A DNA stretch of 64,000 nucleotides from Brachybacterium muris. Lineage in GTDB: Bacteria > Actinomycetota > Actinomycetes > Actinomycetales > Dermabacteraceae. The position numbers were made by a program, and so were the translations under genes. The notes under the pieces were generated by a model. That model ran no database searches. It was not told the DNA's origin and was given only the letters and a program-made list of their open reading frames with translations. The stretch is from NCBI RefSeq assembly GCF_016907455.1, contig NZ_JAFBCB010000001.1:124001-188000 (forward strand). The letters are read 5' to 3'. Below, one piece after another: positions 8,266-15,852 of this stretch; the stretch's first letter is position 1, and every line of letters starts with the position of its first letter.

Positions 8266-9060
8266 ATGAGCCTGAGCACCGCCGCCCCGCCCACCGAGCG
8301 TCACGTTGCGATCGCCCTCGCCGGGGCCGACGGTTCCCTCCTCCACAGCCAGGACCCGGACCGCCCCTTCTACGCGGCCAGCACCATCAAGCTCCATGTG
8401 CTGATGGCAGTGCTGAACGCAGTCGATGCCGGGCACCTCGACCTGGACCGCACCGAGCCGGCCAGGCGCACCTTCACCGGGGTCGACGGTGCTCCGTTCA
8501 CTCTGTTCGGCGACCACCTGGACCCCACGCACCCTGCCGACGGGCAGCCGATCACGGTGCGCGAGCTCGCGGTGCGGATGATCGACCGTTCCAGCAACGA
8601 GGGCACCGATCACCTCATCGAGCTCGTGGGGCTGCCGGCCGTGGCCACCGCCATCGACGGGCTGGGCCTGACCGCCACCCGCGCGGAGCGATTGATCGGC
8701 GACGCGGCCGCCATCGACCAGGGGTTAACTCTCGAGACCACCCCTGCGGACCTGGTGCGCACCGTGCGCGCCATGGTGGGCACCTCCTCGAACCTGCAGC
8801 CCGATCACCGCGTGCTCGCCCGCGAAGCGATGTCCGCCCAGCGCATCACCATCATCTCCAGCGCCCTGCGGCCCGAGGTGCCGGTGGGCTCCAAGTCCGG
8901 TTGGGTGGACGGCTACCGGCATGACGTGGCGTTCATCGGGGATCCCGACGGGCCCGAGGTCCGCTACCTGGCCGTGATGACCGCGGGCATGGTCAAGGCC
9001 GAGGCCGACGAGGTGATCCGAGCACGGGTTCGGGAACTGCTGCCGGACCTGGCCCGCTGA
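8266..9060 (+). CDS. Serine hydrolase of the class A beta-lactamase fold
   Basis: A 264-residue protein of the beta-lactamase2 family. S39-T-I-K42 is the SxxK nucleophile motif, SSN (109-111) stands in for SDN, and KSG (about 211) stands in for KTG. There is no signal peptide, so it should be cytoplasmic, and the ExxLN omega-loop motif of true class A lactamases is not visible; hydrolysis of beta-lactams is therefore doubtful. It is convergent with the YkfC-like peptidase gene (21-bp gap), so a role in peptidoglycan fragment metabolism is possible. Confidence 0.85.
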   Translation: MSLSTAAPPTERHVAIALAGADGSLLHSQDPDRPFYAASTIKLHVLMAVLNAVDAGHLDLDRTEPARRTFTGVDGAPFTLFGDHLDPTHPADGQPITVRELAVRMIDRSSNEGTDHLIELVGLPAVATAIDGLGLTATRAERLIGDAAAIDQGLTLETTPADLVRTVRAMVGTSSNLQPDHRVLAREAMSAQRITIISSALRPEVPVGSKSGWVDGYRHDVAFIGDPDGPEVRYLAVMTAGMVKAEADEVIRARVRELLPDLAR

Positions 9061-9081
9061 CCACTGCTTCACCAGGGACGC

Positions 9082-10086
9082 TCACCGCTCGAGTATCCGG
9101 ACCGCCCCGGCGTACTCGCCCTTGACGTCGTACCCGCTGAGCGACTCGACATCGATCGTGCGCGGGGCATTGGGGGCGTGGATGATCCGGTCCTCGCCCA
9201 GGTACAGGGCCACGTGCCGGATCTCCGGGCTGCCGGGCCCCTCGGAGAAGAACACCAGATCGCCACGGCGCAGGTCGTCCCGCTCGACCCGGGGCAGGCC
9301 CGAGTCGGTCATCTGCGGGCCGGCATCGCGGGGGATCGTGATCCCGTGGTGACGGAACACCGAGTGGGTGAACCCCGAGCAGTCGAAGCCCCACGCACTC
9401 ATGCCCGACCACAGGTACCGCAGCCCCAGGAAGCGCTCGCCGGTGGCGATCACCTCCTCCACCGTCGGGGCGGGGGGCGCCTCGCCCGGCTCCCGGACCG
9501 CCACGTCGGCTGCAGGCAGGTACTGGGTCCCGCCTCCGGGGACCGCCACCTCCACCGCAGCCCCCGTGCGGCCCAGTACCGGCAGCACGGTCCCGAAGGA
9601 GACCTCGATCCCGGGGGATGTCCCCTCGGCGTCCTCCGAGAGGCGGGAGCGGGAGGCCGTGACCGTCGCCGTCGGGGACGATGCCGCAGCCTGCGCGAAG
9701 CCCGGGTCGACAACCAGCTGCGCGAGCGGCACCCACCCCGGGTAGCCGCGGGGATCACGCGGGGAGAGCTGATCGGTGACCACGATGCGTGCCCACTGCC
9801 CATCGACCTCATCGACGATCACACGAGCCCCCAGCAGCGCCTGGGTCTCCAGATGGCCGGTCAGCCAGCGCAGCGTCTCGGCCTCGTCCATGGCGGAGTT
9901 CCAGGCATCCAGGTCCACCGGTACGGACAGCGAGGGATCATCGATCCCTGCACGGTCAAGGCCGGGCCGCACCCACACGGTGGCCACGGCTACCTGGACG
10001 AATGCGGTATCCCCGGGGCGGGGGGCGGATCCCGGGGCGTGGCCCGCGCGGGTGCTGGGGTCAGGGGTGGGGGTCGAACGGTTCAT
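9082..10086 (-). CDS. NlpC/P60 endopeptidase, YkfC-like (gamma-D-glutamyl-L-diamino acid type)
   Basis: A 334-residue protein with SH3-like regions (about 30-200) and a C-terminal NlpC/P60 domain: catalytic Cys in GFDCSGFT (about 235), His in IRHVALYLG (about 291) and a further polar residue in IIHAPN (about 303). It has no signal peptide or membrane segment, which fits cytoplasmic YkfC-type enzymes that cut L-Ala-gamma-D-Glu from recycled muropeptides better than secreted wall hydrolases. It follows the dipeptide epimerase gene by 27 bp, as ykfC follows ykfB in Bacillus. GAGGAG lies 7 nt before ATG. Confidence 0.85.
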   Translation of the reverse strand: MNRSTPTPDPSTRAGHAPGSAPRPGDTAFVQVAVATVWVRPGLDRAGIDDPSLSVPVDLDAWNSAMDEAETLRWLTGHLETQALLGARVIVDEVDGQWARIVVTDQLSPRDPRGYPGWVPLAQLVVDPGFAQAAASSPTATVTASRSRLSEDAEGTSPGIEVSFGTVLPVLGRTGAAVEVAVPGGGTQYLPAADVAVREPGEAPPAPTVEEVIATGERFLGLRYLWSGMSAWGFDCSGFTHSVFRHHGITIPRDAGPQMTDSGLPRVERDDLRRGDLVFFSEGPGSPEIRHVALYLGEDRIIHAPNAPRTIDVESLSGYDVKGEYAGAVRILER

Positions 10087-10113
10087 CGGTCTCTCCTCAG
10101 GGACGGTGCGGGC

Positions 10114-11304
10114 CTACCGGGGCGGGTCCTGGTCGGGGCGCAGCAGCTCCATGCCCAGGCCGGGCCCGCCGGTCAGCGCCAGCCAGCCCTCCTGGACCTT
10201 GTAGCCGCCGGAAGGGTGGCGGGTGGTGAGCCAGTCGGGGGAGTCCAGGTCCACCATGGTGATCGCCGGGTGCGCCAGTGCCACGTGCGCGGCGCCCGCG
10301 ATCGTGATGCTCGGCTCCATCATCGCCCCCACCATGCAGGTGAGGCCCGCGTCGCGGGCCACATCGGCGATGGCCATCGCCTCGGGAATCCCGCCGGTCT
10401 TGGCCAGCTTGATGTTGAGCATGTCGGCGGCGTCGAGCTCTGCGATCCGGCGGGCATCGGCGGCGGTCCACACGGACTCGTCCGCCATGATCGGGGTGCT
10501 GACGGCGCGGCGCACCTGCGCCATGCCCTCCAGGTCGGCGGCCGCGACGGGCTGCTCCACCAGGTCCACCGGGAGTCCGTCGGCCTCGAAGGCGCCGATG
10601 ATCTCGATGGCCTGCTGCACGCTCCAGCCCTGGTTGGCGTCCAGTCGCAGGCGGGCCCCGGGGACCGCGTCGAGCACGGCATCCAGGCGTCGACGGTCCT
10701 CGTCCACGTCCCTGCCCAGCTTGATCTTCAGCACCCGGTAGCCCTCGGCGGCGGCCTCGCGGGCGTGCTGGGCCATCACGTCGGGCTCCTCGAGGGAGAC
10801 GGTCATGTCCGACTCGATGCGGGTGTGCACCGCACCGCCCAGCAGTTCCACCAGGGGGCGGCCTGCCGCCTTGCCCCAGGCGTCGTGCAGGGCCACGTCC
10901 ACCGCGGCACGCGCACTGCTGGCCCCGTCGACCGACCGCGCCAGCAGGGCGCTCAGCTCAGCGATGGTGCCGCGGGCCCCGGTGAGGGCGGCGGTGATCG
11001 GTCCCGTCACCGCAGCGGTGATCGAGGCCAGGTCCTCACCGGTGACGGGCTTGGTGTCGGCCGCGGTGCCCTGCCCGATCACGCCGGCGCGCAGCTCCAC
11101 CTCGATGGCCAGGTACTCCACGGCCTCGGTGCGCCGAGCGGCGGTGACGAAGGGACGCAGCAGGGGAGCGGCATGGCGATGCGTGCGCACCGCCGCCACC
11201 TCCAGCTCCAGCGCCGTGGCGCCCACGAGGGAGGCGGGCTCGGGCGTGCCGCCGGTGGGGCCAGCCGTGCCGCCGGGGGTGCGGGGAGCGGGGCGGCCGG
11301 TCAC
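10114..11304 (-). CDS. Dipeptide epimerase (L-Ala-D/L-Glu epimerase type, enolase superfamily)
   Basis: A 396-residue enolase-superfamily enzyme. The catalytic Lys pair is in LKIKLG and NIKLAKTGG, with metal ligands in RLDANQGW, LVEQPV and ADES; this combination marks the muconate-lactonizing subgroup that includes L-Ala-D/L-Glu epimerases. The GTG start at 11304 overlaps the TGA of the DUF819 gene (GTGA). With the YkfC-like peptidase downstream it would convert L-Ala-D-Glu from murein into L-Ala-L-Glu for ordinary peptidases. Exact dipeptide specificity cannot be read from sequence. Confidence 0.88.
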   Translation of the reverse strand: MTGRPAPRTPGGTAGPTGGTPEPASLVGATALELEVAAVRTHRHAAPLLRPFVTAARRTEAVEYLAIEVELRAGVIGQGTAADTKPVTGEDLASITAAVTGPITAALTGARGTIAELSALLARSVDGASSARAAVDVALHDAWGKAAGRPLVELLGGAVHTRIESDMTVSLEEPDVMAQHAREAAAEGYRVLKIKLGRDVDEDRRRLDAVLDAVPGARLRLDANQGWSVQQAIEIIGAFEADGLPVDLVEQPVAAADLEGMAQVRRAVSTPIMADESVWTAADARRIAELDAADMLNIKLAKTGGIPEAMAIADVARDAGLTCMVGAMMEPSITIAGAAHVALAHPAITMVDLDSPDWLTTRHPSGGYKVQEGWLALTGGPGLGMELLRPDQDPPR

Positions 11305-12455
11305 AGCATGCTCATCAGCTGAGCGGCACCCAGGCCGATCCACGTGCCCGCGAAGGAGCCGATCAGCGCGAACAGGATGCCCACGGGCACCAGCTGTCGG
11401 TTGAAGGCACTGGCCACCACGGGCGCGGAGGCGATGCCGCCGATGTTCGCGGTGGAGGCCACGGCCAGGGAGAACAGCTCGGTGCGGGTGAGCTTCGCGT
11501 AGATCACCATGATCACAGCGTGCACCAGCAGCACCAGGAAGCCGATCAGCAGGTACAGCGGCGCCTGGGTGAGCGCCGAGAAGTCCGAGCCGGAGGCGAT
11601 CTGACCGATCACGATGAACAGCATCAGGGTTCCCACCTCCATGGAGCCGGCCGTCTTCCCCAGCGGGGTGTGCGCGACCGCCAGGCCCAGCAGGGACACG
11701 ATCAGGATGGTCCAGGCGGTGCCGTTGACCACGTCACCGAGCACCGGCAGCTGGTTGCCGATCCAGATCGCCACGGTGGAGACGAAGATCGAGCCGAAGG
11801 CCACGATCGCCAGGGAGGTCACGGTGATCTCCCTCTTCTCCTCGGCGAGGTCGGCGCCGGCGTGGGAGTCCAGGTAGGAGGTGTCGGCCTTCGTGAACCG
11901 GTTGAAGCGGTCCGAGACCGCCACCGAGGAGAACATCGCCATCAGCCACACCGAGTACACGATGGTGTCGGTGATCAGGGCGTAGCCGAAGATGTTCTCC
12001 GGTGCCTGCAGGATGTCCTGCACCGCGACCATGTTGGCGCTGCCGCCGGTCCAGGATCCCAGCAGCGCGCCGAGCGCCTTCCAGGACTCCTCGTGCAGTG
12101 CCCCCTGGAACAGGGCGTACACCGCCACCATGCCCACCGCGAGCGATGCGGCGGCCACGAACATCGTCAGCAGCAGCTTGGGGCCCAGCTTGATGATCTT
12201 GCGGATGTCGCAGCCGAACAGGAACAGGAAGATCATCGCCGGCAGGGCCACGTTCTTCACCGCTGCGATGGGGGCGCGGGTCTCCTCGGCCTGACCGAAC
12301 ACGCCCAGCGAGTTCAGGGTGGCGCAGATCAGGTACATCAGCACCATGCCGGGGACGAACTTGAAGAACTTCCAGCCGGTGGTGCGTTCCAGGACGATGA
12401 GCAGGCAGGACAGGCCCAGCAGCACACCGAGCATGAGTAGTCCGTCGGTGATCAA
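11301..12455 (-). CDS. DUF819 family membrane protein, probable murein-peptide operon transporter
   Basis: A 384-residue protein with about 10-11 hydrophobic segments and the DUF819 (YjcL) features: FLFGCDIRKI, LLGSWTGGSANMVA, VASTANIGGIASAPVVA. The family has the look of a secondary transporter with two repeats but no established substrate. TTG 12455 is chosen as start because AAGGAGG lies 4-5 nt before it and the protein then begins in the first helix; the longer frame adds an unlikely Arg/Phe-rich stretch. It is the first gene of the operon with dipeptide epimerase and YkfC-like peptidase, hence the inferred link to murein peptides. Confidence 0.85.
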   Translation of the reverse strand: MITDGLLMLGVLLGLSCLLIVLERTTGWKFFKFVPGMVLMYLICATLNSLGVFGQAEETRAPIAAVKNVALPAMIFLFLFGCDIRKIIKLGPKLLLTMFVAAASLAVGMVAVYALFQGALHEESWKALGALLGSWTGGSANMVAVQDILQAPENIFGYALITDTIVYSVWLMAMFSSVAVSDRFNRFTKADTSYLDSHAGADLAEEKREITVTSLAIVAFGSIFVSTVAIWIGNQLPVLGDVVNGTAWTILIVSLLGLAVAHTPLGKTAGSMEVGTLMLFIVIGQIASGSDFSALTQAPLYLLIGFLVLLVHAVIMVIYAKLTRTELFSLAVASTANIGGIASAPVVASAFNRQLVPVGILFALIGSFAGTWIGLGAAQLMSML

Positions 12456-12506
12456 CGGTCCTCCTTCGGGGCGGGCCGCCGGCCGGACTGACCGGGAAAA
12501 GAAGAA

Positions 12507-12598
12507 TCGGAAGCGCACCGGACAGCCGCAGGGCGGCACGGGCACGGCAGCGACCACCCGCGAGGGGTGGCGCCGGTGCCCTGTCCAGGCGCTTCCGA
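12507..12598 (-). promoter_or_regulatory. Structured leader RNA with terminator-like end, upstream of the DUF819 operon
   Basis: On the minus strand a 10-bp stem (12598-12589 with 12516-12507, TCGGAAGCGC/GCGCTTCCGA) continues, past one bulged U, into an 8-bp stem (CUGGACAG/CUGUCCGG with one G-U pair). Inside are at least two more hairpins: GGCAC/GUGCC enclosing CCACCC-CUCG-CGGGUGG, and CCGC-CCU-GCGG. The closing stem is followed at once by a U-rich tract (UUCUUCUUUU), the form of an intrinsic terminator. It starts 16 bp after the DUF3870 stop and ends about 40 bp before the DUF819 ribosome site, leaving little room for a separate promoter. It is either a terminator/attenuator or a ligand-sensing leader. 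Confidence 0.6.
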
Positions 12599-12613
12599 CG
12601 GGATCCGGTGCGG

Positions 12614-12973
12614 TCAGGAACCGGGCTGACGGCGAGCGACAGGGGTATTGGGTTGAGCGGGGGAGCCGTCGACCAGGTCGCGGTACTTCGCAGCGGCACT
12701 CCGCACGGCGGCGGCCATGGCGCGCTGCGAGGACCCGTGGTACCGATCGATGATGGCCTCCACCAGCGCGTCCTCCTCCTGCAGACTCCTGCCCTCCAGC
12801 AGCTCGCGCACGAACTCCACGGTGAGTGGGAGCGCCGCAGTGCAGTCGGCCCGGACGATGACGTGGGTCTCAGTGTCGACCACTAGGCCCACGAAGAACA
12901 GCCCGAACTGCGTTGTGATCGGATTGTTATTCGGCGACTTCGCCTCACCGGTCACGTAGATCGTCCTGCTCAT
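12614..12973 (-). CDS. DUF3870 domain protein
   Basis: A 119-residue protein beginning MSRTIYVTGEAKSPNNNPIT with later motifs GLFFVGLVVDTETHVIV and RYHGSSQRAMAAAVRSA, which match my memory of the DUF3870 family (small, function unknown). It lies upstream of the DUF819 operon on the same strand, separated by the hairpin at 12507-12598. The final 20 residues are variable. The start has no strong ribosome site and may be read from a leaderless transcript. Confidence 0.8.
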   Translation of the reverse strand: MSRTIYVTGEAKSPNNNPITTQFGLFFVGLVVDTETHVIVRADCTAALPLTVEFVRELLEGRSLQEEDALVEAIIDRYHGSSQRAMAAAVRSAAAKYRDLVDGSPAQPNTPVARRQPGS

Positions 12974-13134
12974 GGGCACGAGAGTACGTGGATCGCGCGG
13001 GCAGCGTCGCGCGATGTCGTGCGATCCCGTGCGATCCGAGCCAGAGGCGCCGTGCGGCACGGGCGGGAGGTGATGTGCCCCGCGCCGGTGGACGCGGAGT
13101 GGAGACACCCGCGGGTGGGGTGTAGAAGTGTGCG

Positions 13135-14457
13135 GTGGCCGACCACCACGAGAGCGACTCCCCGCACCAGCCCCACGACGCTCCCGGTCCCACCGGCGCC
13201 GCCCCCGAGCCCGGCCCTGCCCCGCGCCGTGGCGGCGCTGCCCCGCGCCGTGGCGGCGCTGCCGCAGGCGCCCCCGTGGTCGGAGCACTCTTGGCTGTGC
13301 TCGCGGTGGCCACCGTGTCCGTGAACCTGCGCCCCGGCGCCACCTCTCTGGGACCGCTGCTGGAGGACGTGGTCGCCTTCCACGGGCAAGGAGGGCTCGC
13401 CACCGGACTGCTCACCGCCCTGCCCTGCCTGGCCTTCGGCGTGCTGGGCATGCTCGCTGTGCCGATCTCCAAGCGGGTGGGCCTGACGGGCACCGTGGTC
13501 GCCTCGTTCGTGCTGGTGGTGGCCGGGCTGCTGCTGCGCCCCCAGGCGAGCACCTTCTGGATGTTCACCGCGCTGTCGCTGCTGGCGCTGGTGGGGCCGG
13601 CCCTCGGCAACGTGATCGTCCCGGCCTGGATCAAGCAGTACGGCGGCCGTCGCACCGTGGGCCTGATGACCCTGTACTCGACACTGCTGGGCGTGGGCGG
13701 CGCCACCGGTTCCGCGTTCGCGGTGCCGCTGATGACCGACGGTGCCCTGGGCTGGCAGGACTCGCTGCGGTTTTGGGGCCTGATCGCCGTGGTCCCGGTG
13801 GTGGTGTGGGTGATCGTACTGGCCCGCACCGGCCACGACTTCCCGCCCCCCACCGCACAGGGAGAGCTGCACACCTCCGTGCTGCGCGCACCGACCGCAC
13901 TCGCACTCACGGTGATGTTCGGCCTGCAGTCCATGAACGCCTACACCCAGTTCGGGCTGCTCCCGCAGATCCTCACCGGCGGCGGGATGAGCCCCACCAA
14001 CGCGGGCCTGGTCACCGGATCCGTGGCCGCCTGGGGGATCCTGGGCGGGCTGGTGATGCCCACCATCATCGATCGCTCCCGGCATCTCCCGCTGATCGCA
14101 CTGGCCTTCGGGGTGCTCACCGCCGCCGGGTACGTGGGGCTGATCCTCGCCCCGGCCGCCGGAGCCCTGCTGTGGGCGGCAGTGCTGGGCATCGGCGGTT
14201 TCGCCTTCCCCACCGCCATCGCCCTGATCCCGGCCCGCAGCCGGGACCCGCTGGTCACCGCGAAGCTCTCCGGGATGGTCCAGCCGATCGGCTACCTGAT
14301 CGCAGCTGCCGGCTCCATCACCGCCGGGGTGGTGCTGGATGCCACCGGTTCGGCATCGACGATGCTCGCGATGATGGCCGTGACCGGCCTCGCCCTGGGC
14401 CTGGCCGGCTACCGCGCCGCCAAGCCCGTGTTCATCGACGACGAGATCGCCCGCTGA
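13135..14457 (+). CDS. MFS transporter of the CynX/NimT type
   Basis: A 440-residue protein with 12 predicted membrane segments after a 45-residue polar N-terminus. The first helix ends in ATVSVNLRPGATSLGPLLEDV, characteristic of the cyanate/nitroimidazole (CynX/NimT) branch of the major facilitator superfamily. The substrate is unknown. GTG start. The N-terminal tail contains a perfect in-frame 18-bp tandem duplication (APRRGG twice). Confidence 0.85.
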   Translation: MADHHESDSPHQPHDAPGPTGAAPEPGPAPRRGGAAPRRGGAAAGAPVVGALLAVLAVATVSVNLRPGATSLGPLLEDVVAFHGQGGLATGLLTALPCLAFGVLGMLAVPISKRVGLTGTVVASFVLVVAGLLLRPQASTFWMFTALSLLALVGPALGNVIVPAWIKQYGGRRTVGLMTLYSTLLGVGGATGSAFAVPLMTDGALGWQDSLRFWGLIAVVPVVVWVIVLARTGHDFPPPTAQGELHTSVLRAPTALALTVMFGLQSMNAYTQFGLLPQILTGGGMSPTNAGLVTGSVAAWGILGGLVMPTIIDRSRHLPLIALAFGVLTAAGYVGLILAPAAGALLWAAVLGIGGFAFPTAIALIPARSRDPLVTAKLSGMVQPIGYLIAAAGSITAGVVLDATGSASTMLAMMAVTGLALGLAGYRAAKPVFIDDEIAR

Positions 14458-14470
14458 TCGACCAGCCGTT

Positions 14471-14497
14471 GCCCGGCAGCGGCCTGCGATGCCGGGC
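14471..14497. terminator. Bidirectional terminator between convergent genes
   Basis: A perfect 8-bp stem GCCCGGCA/TGCCGGGC with an 11-nt loop lies between the MFS stop (14457) and the stop of the SRPBCC gene (14503). Confidence 0.6.
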
Positions 14498-14502
14498 GCT
14501 GA

Positions 14503-14973
14503 TCAGCTCCGCTGGACAGCTGCCGCGATGTCCTCGAGGTCCTGCTCCATCGCCTTGCGGGTGGCCTTCATCCCCACCTTCGCCATCACGCCCATCAGCG
14601 CGCCCTTGAGCCCGCCCTTCTCCTGCGGGGCGGCGGAGAAGACCATGGTCAGCTCGATCGCATCCGGGGAACCGGAGATCGGGGACAGCAGGAACTCGGT
14701 GCGGTAGGCAGCACCCCCGGCATCCGCCACGATGACCGTGCGGCGAGGTTCCTCGGCCACCGCCACCTCCATCTCCTCGGTGCCCTCGAAGCCGAACATC
14801 TTCCTGGTCTCCAGCCAGCGCGTGCCCACCGCGTAGGGGCCGGGGGTGAGCACCTCGACCGAGAGCACGTCGCTGAGGGTGCGGGGAGCCGCCTCGATGT
14901 CCGTGAGGACCGCCCACACCTGCTCGGCGGAGGCGGGGATCTGACGGCTGAGACGCAGCTGCTGAGTGGCCAT
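14503..14973 (-). CDS. SRPBCC (polyketide cyclase/START-like) family protein
   Basis: A 156-residue protein starting MATQQLRLSRQIPASAEQVWAV. The pattern of an N-terminal strand, PASAEQVWAVLTDIEAAPR and a C-terminal amphipathic helix (about residues 125-150) is that of SRPBCC lipid- or ligand-binding proteins. No ligand can be named. The ATG at 14973 is the start; the frame upstream overlaps the divergent hydrolase gene. Confidence 0.8.
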   Translation of the reverse strand: MATQQLRLSRQIPASAEQVWAVLTDIEAAPRTLSDVLSVEVLTPGPYAVGTRWLETRKMFGFEGTEEMEVAVAEEPRRTVIVADAGGAAYRTEFLLSPISGSPDAIELTMVFSAAPQEKGGLKGALMGVMAKVGMKATRKAMEQDLEDIAAAVQRS

Positions 14974-15030
14974 GGGCAGATCGTAATGCTGCCCAGGCAC
15001 GACGGCGACGGTCATGGGAAGATTCAGGGC

Positions 15031-15852
15031 ATGAGCATCGTGCGCGCGCTGAGCCATCTGGTGACCCAGGGACCGTCCAAGCCCGCCCGTTCCCTCGTGG
15101 ATCGCCGCCTGGTGGAGCGCCGACGGCACCACCACGTGCCCACCACCTGGATCGACGTGGAGAAGGCCGCCGATGCCACGATCGTGCACCTGCACGGCGG
15201 CGGGTATCTGCGCGGCGCGGACCAGAACACCTGGGAGTGGCTGGAGGACCTGCGCCGCCGCTCAGGCACCGCCGCGGCGATGGTCCACTACCGGGTGGCG
15301 CCCCGGTACCCGTTCCCGTACGCCTTCGACGACGCCCTCCAGGCGGTGCTGTCCCTGACCCGCAACTCCGTGGTGCGCCCCGGGCGCTGGGTGCTCTCCG
15401 GCGACGGCGCGGGCGGCGGGCTGGCGCTCGCCGTGGCGCAGTCGCTGCGCGAGTACGGCGGTGGCGAGCCGGCCCTGCTGATGCTCACCACCCCCTGGCT
15501 GGACCTCAGCGAGGAACGGCTGCGGTCCCCCGAGCTGCGCGAGGCCGCCGACCTCTACGCCGACGGCGCTGATCGCGACGACCCGCGTCTGAACCCGCTG
15601 CGCGGTGACATGACCGGCCTGCCGCCGGTGCACCTGACCACGGGCGGCGACGACCTCCTGCTGGCCGATTCCACCCGCCTGACCGAGAAGCTCCGGGAGG
15701 CAGGGGTGGAGCTGGACGTGCATGCCTCCCTCGAGGGAGGGCACAGCTTCCCGCTGCAGCAGCGCAGCCCCGCCGCTCAGGCCGCCCGACGCTCCCAGAT
15801 CACCGCGGTGCGTCGAGCGCTGGACCTGGACCGGGAGCTTCCCGGGGCCTGA
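15031..15852 (+). CDS. Alpha/beta hydrolase (hormone-sensitive-lipase type) lacking the nucleophile serine
   Basis: A 273-residue protein with the oxyanion motif HGGGY (about residues 55-59), the acid motif GGDDLLLAD and the catalytic-His motif GGHSFPL of the HSL esterase family. The nucleophile elbow, normally GDSAGG, reads GDGAGG here: the Ser codon would differ from the Gly codon by one base (AGC to GGC). Without it the standard esterase reaction is not expected. The start is taken at ATG 15031; the ribosome site is weak. The gene overlaps the convergent PatB gene by 53 bp at its 3' end. Confidence 0.83.
   Translation: MSIVRALSHLVTQGPSKPARSLVDRRLVERRRHHHVPTTWIDVEKAADATIVHLHGGGYLRGADQNTWEWLEDLRRRSGTAAAMVHYRVAPRYPFPYAFDDALQAVLSLTRNSVVRPGRWVLSGDGAGGGLALAVAQSLREYGGGEPALLMLTTPWLDLSEERLRSPELREAADLYADGADRDDPRLNPLRGDMTGLPPVHLTTGGDDLLLADSTRLTEKLREAGVELDVHASLEGGHSFPLQQRSPAAQAARRSQITAVRRALDLDRELPGA

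Noticed and set aside
8266..9060. Beta-lactam resistance gene
   Set aside because: SxxK, SSN and KSG motifs are present but there is no signal peptide and no ExxLN motif, so calling it a lactamase would overstate the evidence.
9178..11322. Very long ORF of 714 codons on the plus strand
   Set aside because: It is the antisense shadow of the epimerase and YkfC-like genes; composition is His/Gly/Arg-rich and without domains. Similar long shadows at 19718, 20015, 25836 and 52906 were dropped, except where a real gene occupies their end.
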